The position numbers were made by a program, and so were the translations under genes. The notes below the pieces were generated by a model, which saw only the letters and a list, made by a program, of their open reading frames with translations, did not search any database and was not told the origin of the DNA. Positions 7,721 to 14,076 of a stretch of 20,552 bases of DNA are shown here, in pieces. Numbering within the stretch: the first letter of the stretch is position 1; every line of letters begins with the position of its first letter. The DNA is from JABDBK01 sp964453575 (lineage in GTDB: Bacteria; Pseudomonadota; Gammaproteobacteria; DSM-16500), in assembly GCA_964453575.1 (NCBI GenBank), contig CAYVRW010000039.1, positions 1 through 20,552 of the forward strand, in the 5' to 3' direction.

Positions 7721-8104
7721 GTGAAAAAAGAAATTGTTACCAAAGATGCTCCAGAAGCTATTGGATGTTATTCACAAGCTGTAGAAGTAGAAGGCACTAT
7801 TTATCTTTCTGGTCAAATTCCATTAAATCCCGCCACCATGACCATTGTTGAGGGCGGCATTAAAGCACAAATCACCCAGGTTTTTGAAAATTTAAAAGCC
7901 GTTGCAAAAGCATCCGGTGTTGATTTAAATGCAATAGTAAAGTTGACGGTTTATCTTACTGATATTGCGCATTTGCAATATGTAAATGAAATCATGATAA
8001 ATTATTTTAGCAAACCCTATCCAGCAAGAACATCGTTTGTGGTTGTCGCGTTGCCAAAGGCTGCGATGGTCGAGATTGATGCGATAATCATGAAATCCTT
8101 ATAA
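7721..8104 (+). CDS. ridA: RidA family enamine/imine deaminase
   Basis: Hydrolyses reactive 2-aminoacrylate and related enamine/imine intermediates, protecting PLP enzymes (YjgF/YER057c/UK114 family). 127 aa from the GTG at 7721, chosen because GGAG at 7711-7714 has a 6-nt spacing; the in-frame TTG further upstream lies in the terminator T-run. Signatures: GCYSQAV, YLSGQIPL, the anchoring R103 in PARTSFVVVALP, and E118 in VEIDAI, which indicate an active RidA-type deaminase. It may be cotranscribed with the next gene, 18 nt downstream. Confidence 0.93.
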   Translation: MKKEIVTKDAPEAIGCYSQAVEVEGTIYLSGQIPLNPATMTIVEGGIKAQITQVFENLKAVAKASGVDLNAIVKLTVYLTDIAHLQYVNEIMINYFSKPYPARTSFVVVALPKAAMVEIDAIIMKSL

Positions 8105-8122
8105 ATCTGAAAAGGACCCACT

Positions 8123-8614
8123 ATGTTTAGTAATAGATATATTGAATTACAACAAAAAGTTGATAACGAAATAGAAGATTACTCGTCCATCATTGATAAT
8201 CGTCCAGGTGTCACTCAAGACGAATTATTTCAACATTGCAGCGAAAGGGAAGCAAGAATCAATAGACTCATTAATGAAATCAATCTTGAATTTAAGAAAG
8301 ATAATTTACTTCAAAATGAAAAAGATAAACTATTAAAAAAACTTATTATTCCACTTTACGAAAAGCAATTGTGGATCGGCCGTCATGTATCTAGCTATTG
8401 GGAACCTTATTCCTTGTATGCGCACACCATGGCAAATAGGGAGAGTGATATAGAAAACTTGATTAAAGAACTTAATAAACTTAAAGTTGATTATTACGCT
8501 GAAATGGTACAACAAAATTCTGTTTTTTGTTCTGAGGCTAACTATATTTCTATCATAGAATCAATAAATACAGTTAAAGTATCTCATGCTGCTAAATGTT
8601 GTGTGATTTTATAA
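8123..8614 (+). CDS. Orphan protein ending in a CaaX prenylation box (candidate secreted effector)
   Basis: 163 aa, no family recognised. The ATG at 8123 has AAGGA 6 nt upstream. The protein is soluble and rich in charged helix (EAR…LINEINLEFKKDN, EKDKLLKKL, IENLIKELNKLK), with no signal peptide or membrane segment. The last residues are A-K-C-C-V-I-L-stop, read directly from 8591-8614: C160-V-I-L163 is a textbook CaaX box, Leu at X favouring geranylgeranylation, with a second Cys at 159 and a nearby Lys. Bacteria have no CaaX prenyltransferases, but several Dot/Icm effectors carry such boxes and are prenylated in the host cell. With icmQ in this window, an effector role is a reasonable inference; chance occurrence of a four-residue motif remains possible. 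Confidence 0.75.
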   Translation: MFSNRYIELQQKVDNEIEDYSSIIDNRPGVTQDELFQHCSEREARINRLINEINLEFKKDNLLQNEKDKLLKKLIIPLYEKQLWIGRHVSSYWEPYSLYAHTMANRESDIENLIKELNKLKVDYYAEMVQQNSVFCSEANYISIIESINTVKVSHAAKCCVIL

Positions 8615-8632
8615 AATAAATCGTCATCTTGC

Positions 8633-8662
8633 TATACATTTAGAAAAAAAGTGCTCTATAAT
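8633..8662 (+). promoter_or_regulatory. Promoter of the DUF6632-like gene
   Basis: TATACA at 8633-8638, an 18-bp spacer, then a perfect TATAAT at 8657-8662. The predicted transcript starts about 25 nt before the ATG at 8693 and contains the strong Shine-Dalgarno AAGGAGGTC. Confidence 0.55.
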
Positions 8663-8692
8663 TTATATTCATCATAGGGAAGGAGGTCAATA

Positions 8693-9097
8693 ATGGAATT
8701 ATCTCGTCGTATCATGTATTTACGAATTGCATTAGTATTGATTGGAATTGTCTTCATAGGCGGCGTATATACATTTGCACAAATCTGGCCATCAGGCTGG
8801 GTTTGGCATGCTGAAGCTGAAGCCGAAGGGGGGTCGCTCTATCTCCAAATGATTATGGGTATTTATGCGACACTTGGTGTTTTCCTCATTCTTGCCGCAC
8901 GCGACCCGTTGCGAAACTTAAGTCTTATCTGGTTTACGGTCTGGTCCAGCGTAGTCCATGGCGCTATCATGGCAGTGCAGTCAATTTATTATCCTGGACA
9001 TATGGCGCATCTATTGGGAGATGTGCCCGCACTATTCATTGTGGCAATTTTATTGGGAATTCTGACACCGAGAGGAAATGATGCAAATTTGAGATAA
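8693..9097 (+). CDS. Small four-helix membrane protein (DUF6632-like)
   Basis: 134 aa with four hydrophobic segments at roughly 10-30, 50-67, 75-95 and 108-126. The motif RDPLRNLSLIWFTVWSSVVHGAIMAVQ, joining segments 2 and 3, recalls the uncharacterized DUF6632 family (recognised from memory; no function known). The loop after segment 1 is acidic (HAEAEAEGG). Translation signals are strong (AAGGAGGTC before the ATG), and the gene has its own promoter, so it is probably a single transcription unit. Nothing nearby suggests a role. Confidence 0.75.
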   Translation: MELSRRIMYLRIALVLIGIVFIGGVYTFAQIWPSGWVWHAEAEAEGGSLYLQMIMGIYATLGVFLILAARDPLRNLSLIWFTVWSSVVHGAIMAVQSIYYPGHMAHLLGDVPALFIVAILLGILTPRGNDANLR

Positions 9098-9124
9098 AAT
9101 AGTTTCCTCACGGGTTTATTTTTT

Positions 9125-9238
9125 CTAATATTATCAATATATTAGTAACTACCCTTGGAATTTAACCAAAAACATGGTATTTTTACCTTGTATTATGACC
9201 AAAAATACTCTAAAAATACCTTGGAAAATAACCATGTT
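9125..9238 (+). promoter_or_regulatory. Triple direct repeat and inverted repeats at the start of the AAA_14 ATPase gene
   Basis: Three imperfect copies of ACC(C)TTG-N6/7-ACCA begin at 9151, 9185 and 9218, spaced 34 and 33 bp (three helical turns). The third covers the ribosome binding site and start codon of the ATPase gene. Inverted repeats overlie them: GGTATTTTTA at 9176-9185 with TAAAAATACC at 9211-9220, and AACATGGT at 9171-9178 with ACCATGTT at 9231-9238. A separate hairpin, CTAATAT/ATATTAG, spans 9125-9145. The layout suits cooperative protein binding or an RNA structure sequestering the start codon. Confidence 0.5.
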
Positions 9239-10610
9239 TAAAAGGCTTATTGAGTTTCATTTGAATAAATGGAGCAAAGACCCCTACCGAAAGCCTCTTT
9301 TATTGAGAGGGGCAAGGCAGGTAGGGAAAACCTCTGCTGTTCGTAGACTTGGTAAACAATTTGACCATTTTGTTGAAATTAATTTTGAACAATTAAAAGG
9401 AGCAGTTTCACTTTTTGATAAAGATTTGATTCCCGAAAGGCTTATTCAAGCGTTATCTCTTCTGGTAAAAACACCGATCATTCCAGGAAAAACGCTGCTT
9501 TTTTTTGATGAAGCTCAAGAAGCCCCTCAATCTATTATTGCACTTCGTTATTTTTATGAACAAATGCCAGACTTACATATTATCGCAGCTGGGTCATTAC
9601 TGGAATTTGCTATCGAAAAAGTAGGGATGCCTGTTGGGCGAATTTCCATGTTATACATGTACCCACTCTCATTTATAGAATTTCTCATTGCAACAGGTGA
9701 AAATTTAATAGCACAAGAAATATGGAATCATATTAATGGAACAGCAATGGAAAGCGTGATTCATGAAAAAATATTAGAAAAACTCGGCGAATATCTTTCC
9801 ATTGGCGGCATGCCAGAAGCTGTTGAACGATGGGTACAAACAAAAGATCCATTGGCTTCATTAACAGTTCTTCAACAAATTGCTGCAACTTATCGACAAG
9901 ATTTTGAAAAATACGCTAAAAAATCGCAAATAAAATATTTAGAGCAGCTATTTCGTCAAGTCCCGCATCTTACTGGGAAAGAGTTTTCTTATCGTGACAT
10001 CCATAGTGAATATCGAAGACGCGAGCTTGAACCAGCATTAGAACTTCTTGAACGCGCCAACATCATTCATATTATTTATCGTACTTCAGGAAATGGAATA
10101 CCTATTGGTGCAGATACAGATTTTAAAATTTTTAAGGTCATCTATCTTGATATTGCACTTTGTCAGGCAATTTTAGGATCTGACGTATCAGAGTGGTTTT
10201 TAAACCCTTTAAATGGCTTTGAAAATCGCGGCGACATTGCAGAAGGACTTGTTGGACAAGAACTTATCTGTTATGAAAATCCGGCTAATAAAGCACAACT
10301 TTACTTTTGGAAGCGGCTCGAAAAAAATAGCACTGCAGAAGTTGATTATCTTCTTCAACGAAAATCAGAGATTCTTCCTATTGAAGTCAAAAGTGGTCAT
10401 GGGAATACTTTGCGCAGCTTGCGTTTATTTTTAGAAACTCATCCGAAATCGCCGCATGGCGTTCGTTTTTCAGCGTTGAATTATTCAGTCATTGAAAATC
10501 TTGACTCAAGACCGCTTTATGCTGTTTCATCTCTGGCACATGCAGAACAGCGCGAGGGGCTTGATTGGCTTTTTACGGAAGGGGCAAATGACGACATTGG
10601 ACGGGAATAA
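9234..10610 (+). CDS. AAA_14/DUF4143 family ATPase
   Basis: 458 aa of the widespread bacterial 'ATP-binding protein' family with an AAA_14 ATPase domain and a C-terminal DUF4143 domain. The start chosen is the ATG at 9234 (MFKRLIEFHLNKW), matching the family N-terminus, with GGAA 7 nt upstream; a longer ORF begins at 9174 inside the repeats. Walker A is GARQVGKT (26-33), Walker B LLFFDEAQ (D92, E93), and sensor-like IIAAGSLLEFAI follows. The C-terminal D371 and E384-V-K386 (AEVDYLL…ILPIEVKSG) form a PD-(D/E)xK nuclease-like signature. Function is unknown; the family is patchily distributed and often lies in accessory regions near toxin-antitoxin genes, as here. The 3' end forms the left arm of a large stem-loop. 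Confidence 0.9.
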   Translation: MFKRLIEFHLNKWSKDPYRKPLLLRGARQVGKTSAVRRLGKQFDHFVEINFEQLKGAVSLFDKDLIPERLIQALSLLVKTPIIPGKTLLFFDEAQEAPQSIIALRYFYEQMPDLHIIAAGSLLEFAIEKVGMPVGRISMLYMYPLSFIEFLIATGENLIAQEIWNHINGTAMESVIHEKILEKLGEYLSIGGMPEAVERWVQTKDPLASLTVLQQIAATYRQDFEKYAKKSQIKYLEQLFRQVPHLTGKEFSYRDIHSEYRRRELEPALELLERANIIHIIYRTSGNGIPIGADTDFKIFKVIYLDIALCQAILGSDVSEWFLNPLNGFENRGDIAEGLVGQELICYENPANKAQLYFWKRLEKNSTAEVDYLLQRKSEILPIEVKSGHGNTLRSLRLFLETHPKSPHGVRFSALNYSVIENLDSRPLYAVSSLAHAEQREGLDWLFTEGANDDIGRE

Positions 10611-10633
10611 ATTAACCTGTCGGATGTCGTCAT
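10588..10633. repeat. Large stem-loop, copy 1 of a dispersed palindrome
   Basis: ATGACGACAT at 10588-10597 pairs perfectly with ATGTCGTCAT at 10624-10633; inside it GACGGG (10600-10605) pairs with CCTGTC (10616-10621) around the loop AATAAATTAA. The stem has 16 base pairs, one G·U, and one 2-nt internal bulge. There is no T-run, so it is not a classical intrinsic terminator. The left arm is the last codons of the ATPase gene. A related copy lies at 12379-12417. Confidence 0.7.
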
Positions 10634-10676
10634 CATATCATTCCCCACAATTTGATTCCAATTTATCAAAAGTGAC

Positions 10677-10706
10677 TTGACATCATACCCATTTATGATG
10701 AAATAT
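10677..10706 (+). promoter_or_regulatory. Candidate promoter with operator-like inverted repeat
   Basis: A consensus -35 TTGACA (10677-10682) is followed by a perfect inverted repeat CATCATA (10681-10687) / TATGATG (10694-10700) with a 6-nt loop filling the spacer. The best -10 at a suitable distance is a weak AAATAT (10701-10706, 18-bp spacing). It could drive the exported-protein gene at 10818 under repressor control. The start codon is over 100 nt away; the rest of the spacer shows nothing recognisable. Confidence 0.35.
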
Positions 10707-10817
10707 GCTCCGATATAAGAATTCAAGAAAAAATGTTTTTATCCCCGCCTCAGTAATTATCAATACAAGAATCGAACGCAATAAAAATTAAATCTCAAAT
10801 TAAAGAAGGAGCTTATT

Positions 10818-11426
10818 ATGAAAATTAAAACATTATCTATTTTGGCAACAATCGCCATATTAGCAGTGATTATAGTATCAAATTCATTAGGAAGTGATGA
10901 GACCAAACCGAAGACAAGGACGAATAAAGAAGTTCATTTGGTTAATAACAATGAACATCATAAAAAGATAAAAGAAATAATTTCAAAACCTGTAGAAGAA
11001 AATACTATTCCCATGGCTAAAGCTGTTTCCAAAGAAAAGTTAATGGGGCATTTGAATAAGGAGTATGGCATTAGAGAGGACATATTAAGATACATTGAAA
11101 GAGAAGTGCCAGATAATGAAATGGCCAAAAAAGCGGCGATTAAATACGCTCAGAAATGGAATTTTATTTATTATAAAGCTACTCAAGAGGAAGCTATAAA
11201 GGAGGCCAATCAGCAATTAATTACCTTAGACTGCCTTCGTCTTGCCTTAAAAACAGATGAACGTATGGCTATATCAAGAGGTATTAGCGAGTTAATGCGT
11301 AATACTCCTGAAAGGGATAAATATTTATGGGATATAAGTTCAAAGTATTTCGGCGGAAAAGCATTTGGAAATGAACCCATATCAGACGATGAATTAAAAA
11401 GAATTTGTGAGTCAGGAGATTACTGA
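10818..11426 (+). CDS. Exported or membrane-anchored hypothetical protein
   Basis: 202 aa, family not recognised. The ATG at 10818 follows AAGGAG with good spacing. Residues about 5-25 (IKTLSILATIAILAVIIVSNSL) form a signal peptide or N-terminal anchor; no lipobox Cys follows. The rest is polar and Lys/Glu-rich, mostly helical, with only two cysteines (LDCLRLA and RICESGDY). Predicted location is the periplasm or the periplasmic face of the inner membrane. Its TGA overlaps the next ATG by one base (TGATG), so the two genes are translationally coupled and may work together. No homologue-based function can be proposed. Confidence 0.7.
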   Translation: MKIKTLSILATIAILAVIIVSNSLGSDETKPKTRTNKEVHLVNNNEHHKKIKEIISKPVEENTIPMAKAVSKEKLMGHLNKEYGIREDILRYIEREVPDNEMAKKAAIKYAQKWNFIYYKATQEEAIKEANQQLITLDCLRLALKTDERMAISRGISELMRNTPERDKYLWDISSKYFGGKAFGNEPISDDELKRICESGDY

Positions 11427-11617
11427 TGAAAATCATTATCTTAATGTTATTTGGATTTTTATTTAATGGCGTTTCTTTGGCTAATCCTATATCTGAAAAA
11501 GTACCTCGGATATATATATTCCATATTAATGGCGTGAATACGAAACTTTCTGACGCTTTTAAGAATTTGGAAGCGTTAAAAGCCACTGCAAATATCAAAT
11601 CTAATATTATCAGGTAG
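11426..11617 (+). pseudogene. Short secreted protein, probably the truncated N-terminus of a larger one
   Basis: 63 aa from the ATG at 11426, coupled to the preceding gene and preceded by AGGAG. It has a clean signal peptide (MKIIILMLFGFLFNGVSLA, cleavage before NPISEK), then PRIYIFHINGVNTKLSDAFKN. The hydrophobic strand followed by an H-x-NG-x-N-T turn resembles the start of alpha/beta-hydrolase-like secreted proteins of the 'VNGINNT' kind that I associate with Legionella and Coxiella (inference). The reading frame ends at TAG 11615-11617 soon after the signal peptide, and no continuation is visible in other frames before the toxin gene at 11718. A gene truncated by arrival of the toxin-antitoxin cassette is the simplest reading; a genuine small secreted protein is the alternative. 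Confidence 0.5.
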
Positions 11618-11676
11618 TTATTGCCGTTCGATGTTGTCATTTCTTTGGCCTGATTTTCCTTGAGATATAACCAATT

Positions 11677-11716
11677 TATGTCAAAATATGACATATTTCA
11701 AAAAATGATATATAAT
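11677..11716 (+). promoter_or_regulatory. Promoter and operator of the toxin-antitoxin pair
   Basis: A perfect inverted repeat TATGTCA (11677-11683) / TGACATA (11689-11695) with a 5-nt loop is a likely antitoxin operator. It overlaps the -35 ATGACA (11688-11693), which is 17 bp from a perfect -10 TATAAT (11711-11716). The -10 lies immediately before the annotated toxin ATG at 11718, so a transcript from it would start inside the toxin gene. Confidence 0.5.
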
Positions 11717-11717
11717 T

Positions 11718-12014
11718 ATGAGTAGTACATGGACAGTTCTTTCAACGAGAACGGTGAATAAGCAAGCACAACGTTTAAGCGAAAAAGTACAACTTCAATT
11801 TCGCTTATTATTTATGGAGTTAGAAAATCAGGGACCTATAGCAACAAACTGGCCGAATTATGGTAAGCTGCATGATAAAAAAGGAATAGACAGAAGACAT
11901 TGTCATCTCCAAAAAGGTAAACCAACCTATGTTTGTTGTTGGGAAGTAAAAGATAAAAAACGAAAGATTATTGAGGTATATTATGTCGGAACACATGAAA
12001 AAGCACCGTATTAG
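11718..12014 (+). CDS. RelE/HigB-type toxin
   Basis: 98-aa basic protein of the RelE/ParE superfamily, the branch often annotated 'cytotoxic translational repressor of toxin-antitoxin stability system'. Recognisable parts are the N-terminal helical region (VNKQAQRLSEKVQLQFRLL), the central GKLHDKKGIDRRHCHL strand and the C-terminal YVCCWEV…IIEVYYVGTHEKAPY. Such toxins act on ribosome-bound mRNA; the exact catalytic residues cannot be assigned by eye. The order toxin-then-antitoxin is HigBA-like, and the antitoxin start overlaps this gene by 32 nt. No Shine-Dalgarno precedes the ATG, and a consensus -10 abuts it, so leaderless or GTG initiation (11754) is possible. Confidence 0.85.
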   Translation: MSSTWTVLSTRTVNKQAQRLSEKVQLQFRLLFMELENQGPIATNWPNYGKLHDKKGIDRRHCHLQKGKPTYVCCWEVKDKKRKIIEVYYVGTHEKAPY

Positions 12015-12369
12015 TGCGCATAGCTATGGATCGACATTAGTTATAATGGATTCTCACGCGACTTATGCAATTCCTAAAAAAGTTGCTGAAAAATATGTTG
12101 TAGAAGACGCTAAGAGAAAAAAAATAAAAAAAACAGCTTCCCTAAAAACCATTTTTGACAAACTTGATGCGAAATACACTAAGGCAGGTGCCTTATTAAA
12201 AGGATTGCGGTTACGCGAAGGACTTTCACAAATTGAATTTGCAAAAATGATTAATGTTACGCAAGCGAATTTGTCTAATATGGAAAATGGTAGAAGGCCC
12301 ATTGGAAAGATAATTGCGAAAAGAATTGAGAAGAATTTTGGGACTAATTATCGCTATTTTTTAGAATAA
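11983..12369 (+). CDS. XRE-family antitoxin
   Basis: 128 aa from the ATG at 11983, chosen because GAGG at 11973-11976 has a 6-nt spacing; starting there overlaps the toxin by 32 nt. Residues about 68-120 form a helix-turn-helix of the XRE/Cro type: LLKGLRLREGLSQIEFAKMINVTQANLSNMENGRRP. The N-terminal half is basic and includes a short strand-rich part (STLVIMDSHATYAIPKKV) that may bind the toxin. It probably neutralises the upstream toxin and represses the operon through the TATGTCA/TGACATA palindrome. A stem-loop follows the stop codon. Confidence 0.88.
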   Translation: MSEHMKKHRISAHSYGSTLVIMDSHATYAIPKKVAEKYVVEDAKRKKIKKTASLKTIFDKLDAKYTKAGALLKGLRLREGLSQIEFAKMINVTQANLSNMENGRRPIGKIIAKRIEKNFGTNYRYFLE

Positions 12370-12378
12370 TGACTTGAC

Positions 12379-12417
12379 GACATCAGACAGGAATGAAAAA
12401 TTAACCTGTCCGATATC
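12379..12417. repeat. Stem-loop, copy 2 of the dispersed palindrome
   Basis: GACATC (12379-12384) and GACAGG (12386-12391) pair with CCTGTC (12405-12410) and GATATC (12412-12417) around a 13-nt loop, with two mismatches. The loop and right arm share ATTAACCTGTC and GAT-TC with the copy at 10588-10633. It sits between the antitoxin stop and the convergent ctpA stop (12432), where it could terminate or protect both transcripts, although no T-run is present. Confidence 0.65.
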
Positions 12418-12431
12418 ATTTACATTATACA

Positions 12432-13820
12432 TTAATTCGACGCTGAAGTCGTAGGCGTTGTCATCGTTTGATTTTGGCCTAACATGTACATAGTGCTAAT
12501 TATTTTATAAGCTTCATAAAGTTGGAAATCAGTTTCTGCCAAGGTTGGGTTATCCAGTGTGATTATACTTTTATTATTCCCACCCGTTTTCAAGCTTCCT
12601 TTTAGTTCAAATTCACGTATGGGTGTTAGCATAGAGCTGTCCGTTTTGCTTGTTTGCACTTTCAAATCAGTGATGATGACATCAGGTACAATGCCTTTGT
12701 TTTGGATGATGCGGCCTGATGGCGTATGATAAAGTGCAGTTGTTAATTTAAGTGCATGTTTATCATCTAAAGGTAATACCGTTTGCACAGAGCCTTTGCC
12801 GAAACTGTTGACACCAACCACAATGGCGCGATGATAATCTTGCAGGGCGCCGGCAACAATTTCAGAGGCGGATGCCGAACCTTCGTTGACTAATATCACC
12901 ATGGGTGCACCATTTAAAACATCGCTTGGATGTGAGGCTTTTGCAACGTATTGTGCGCTAGGATAACGTCCTTCAGTATAGACAATCATGTCTTTATATT
13001 TGTGTGTATTGCGATTATTTAAGAAAACATCGGCCACTTGCACGGCTGTGTCTAATAACCCGCCTGGGTTATTGCGTAAATCTAAAATTAAACCTTTTAA
13101 ACTGCCGCCATTTTCTTTTTTCAATTTTTCAATGGAACTAACCATAAGATCAGTGGTGGGTTGTTGAAATTCACTGATACGAACATAACCAAAACCGTTG
13201 GGTAACATTTTGCTCTTGACGCTGGATATACGAATCACTTCGCGTGTTAATTTGAAGGTCAAGGGTGATTTTTCCCCTTTGCGTATCACGCTTAGCACCA
13301 CTTGCGAACCTTTTGGGCCGCGCATATTGTCTACGGCTTCATTCATAGTCATATCATTCACTAACTTGCCATTGATGCCGACAATATAATCACCTGGTTT
13401 GATACCTGATTTAGCAGCAGGAGTATCATCAATAGGGCTGATCACTTTGAGCACGCCATATTCACCCGTGACTTCGACGCCTAAACCGCCAAAGGCACCT
13501 GATGTTGTCATCATCAGAGTTTTATAACTATCAGTATCCAGATATTCAGAGTGAGGATCAAGGCCGCTTAACATGCCGCGTATCGCATCTTCCAATAATT
13601 TTTTATCGTTAATAGGTTGCACATAATAATCTTTGATTTGCGCGATGGCATTGGTAAAACGATCAATGTCAGTTTTTTGTAGGGCGTTTGCTTTAGTTTC
13701 TTGTTTGGTTAAAGAGTTAGTGTCAACTTCCTTAAAGGCAAAAGAAACAGACGCAATACTTGCGCATAGAACTAAGAGGCTTATGATTTTAATACTCGCC
13801 TTTATCATTTGAGGTTTCAT
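12432..13820 (-). CDS. ctpA: Carboxyl-terminal processing protease (S41)
   Basis: Periplasmic serine protease with a Ser/Lys dyad that trims or degrades envelope proteins, including peptidoglycan hydrolases in several species. 462 aa: signal peptide at residues 1-28 (IKIISLLVLCASIASVSFA), N-terminal helical domain, PDZ domain about 110-185 (FGGLGVEV, SPIDDTPAAKSGIKPGDYIVGING), then the protease core with S317 (NEGSASASE) and K342 (SFGKGSVQT), and LILDLRNNPGG as the substrate-binding strand. Length and architecture are normal. It follows gpmI on the same strand, but the envC gene often between them is missing. A TATACT -10 lies at 13853-13858. Confidence 0.95.
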   Translation of the reverse strand: MKPQMIKASIKIISLLVLCASIASVSFAFKEVDTNSLTKQETKANALQKTDIDRFTNAIAQIKDYYVQPINDKKLLEDAIRGMLSGLDPHSEYLDTDSYKTLMMTTSGAFGGLGVEVTGEYGVLKVISPIDDTPAAKSGIKPGDYIVGINGKLVNDMTMNEAVDNMRGPKGSQVVLSVIRKGEKSPLTFKLTREVIRISSVKSKMLPNGFGYVRISEFQQPTTDLMVSSIEKLKKENGGSLKGLILDLRNNPGGLLDTAVQVADVFLNNRNTHKYKDMIVYTEGRYPSAQYVAKASHPSDVLNGAPMVILVNEGSASASEIVAGALQDYHRAIVVGVNSFGKGSVQTVLPLDDKHALKLTTALYHTPSGRIIQNKGIVPDVIITDLKVQTSKTDSSMLTPIREFELKGSLKTGGNNKSIITLDNPTLAETDFQLYEAYKIISTMYMLGQNQTMTTPTTSASN

Positions 13821-14076
13821 AAGATGGTTTCCTATGAGGAGTTCTTTATTTCAGTATAGTTCATTTTCCTCCGAGTTGGGGGAAGTGGGATATTAGGAGA
13901 TACCATTAAGGGTGCATTTTGGAAAAAATCGAGACAATTTATTGATTTTAAACGAATTAATCTTCATGCATATAACGACCATTTATATGAAAAATGATTA
14001 AAATACAATAAATAAAGCCTTAAATAGGCACTAAGTCATGGATTTAATCAATAACGTGCGCAACTCAATCATTTTT
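13821..14076. other. Non-coding spacer between gpmI and ctpA, where envC is often found
   Basis: 256 bp of AT-rich sequence with no ORF of note. On the minus strand TATACT at 13853-13858 is a plausible -10 for ctpA, about 33 nt before its ATG, without a convincing -35. GCCT-TAAAT-AGGC at 14017-14029, followed on the minus strand by TTTATTTATT, is a weak terminator candidate for gpmI. No remnant of an EnvC-like coiled-coil or LytM domain was recognised. Confidence 0.5.

Noticed and set aside
10780..10802. Reverse-oriented PmrA-like ATTAA repeat before the exported orphan
   Set aside because: The period is 12 bp instead of 11, flanking bases do not match, and the orientation is away from the gene.
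14017..14029. Intrinsic terminator for gpmI (GCCT/AGGC)
   Set aside because: The stem is only 4 bp and the T-tract is interrupted; too weak to list as a terminator.
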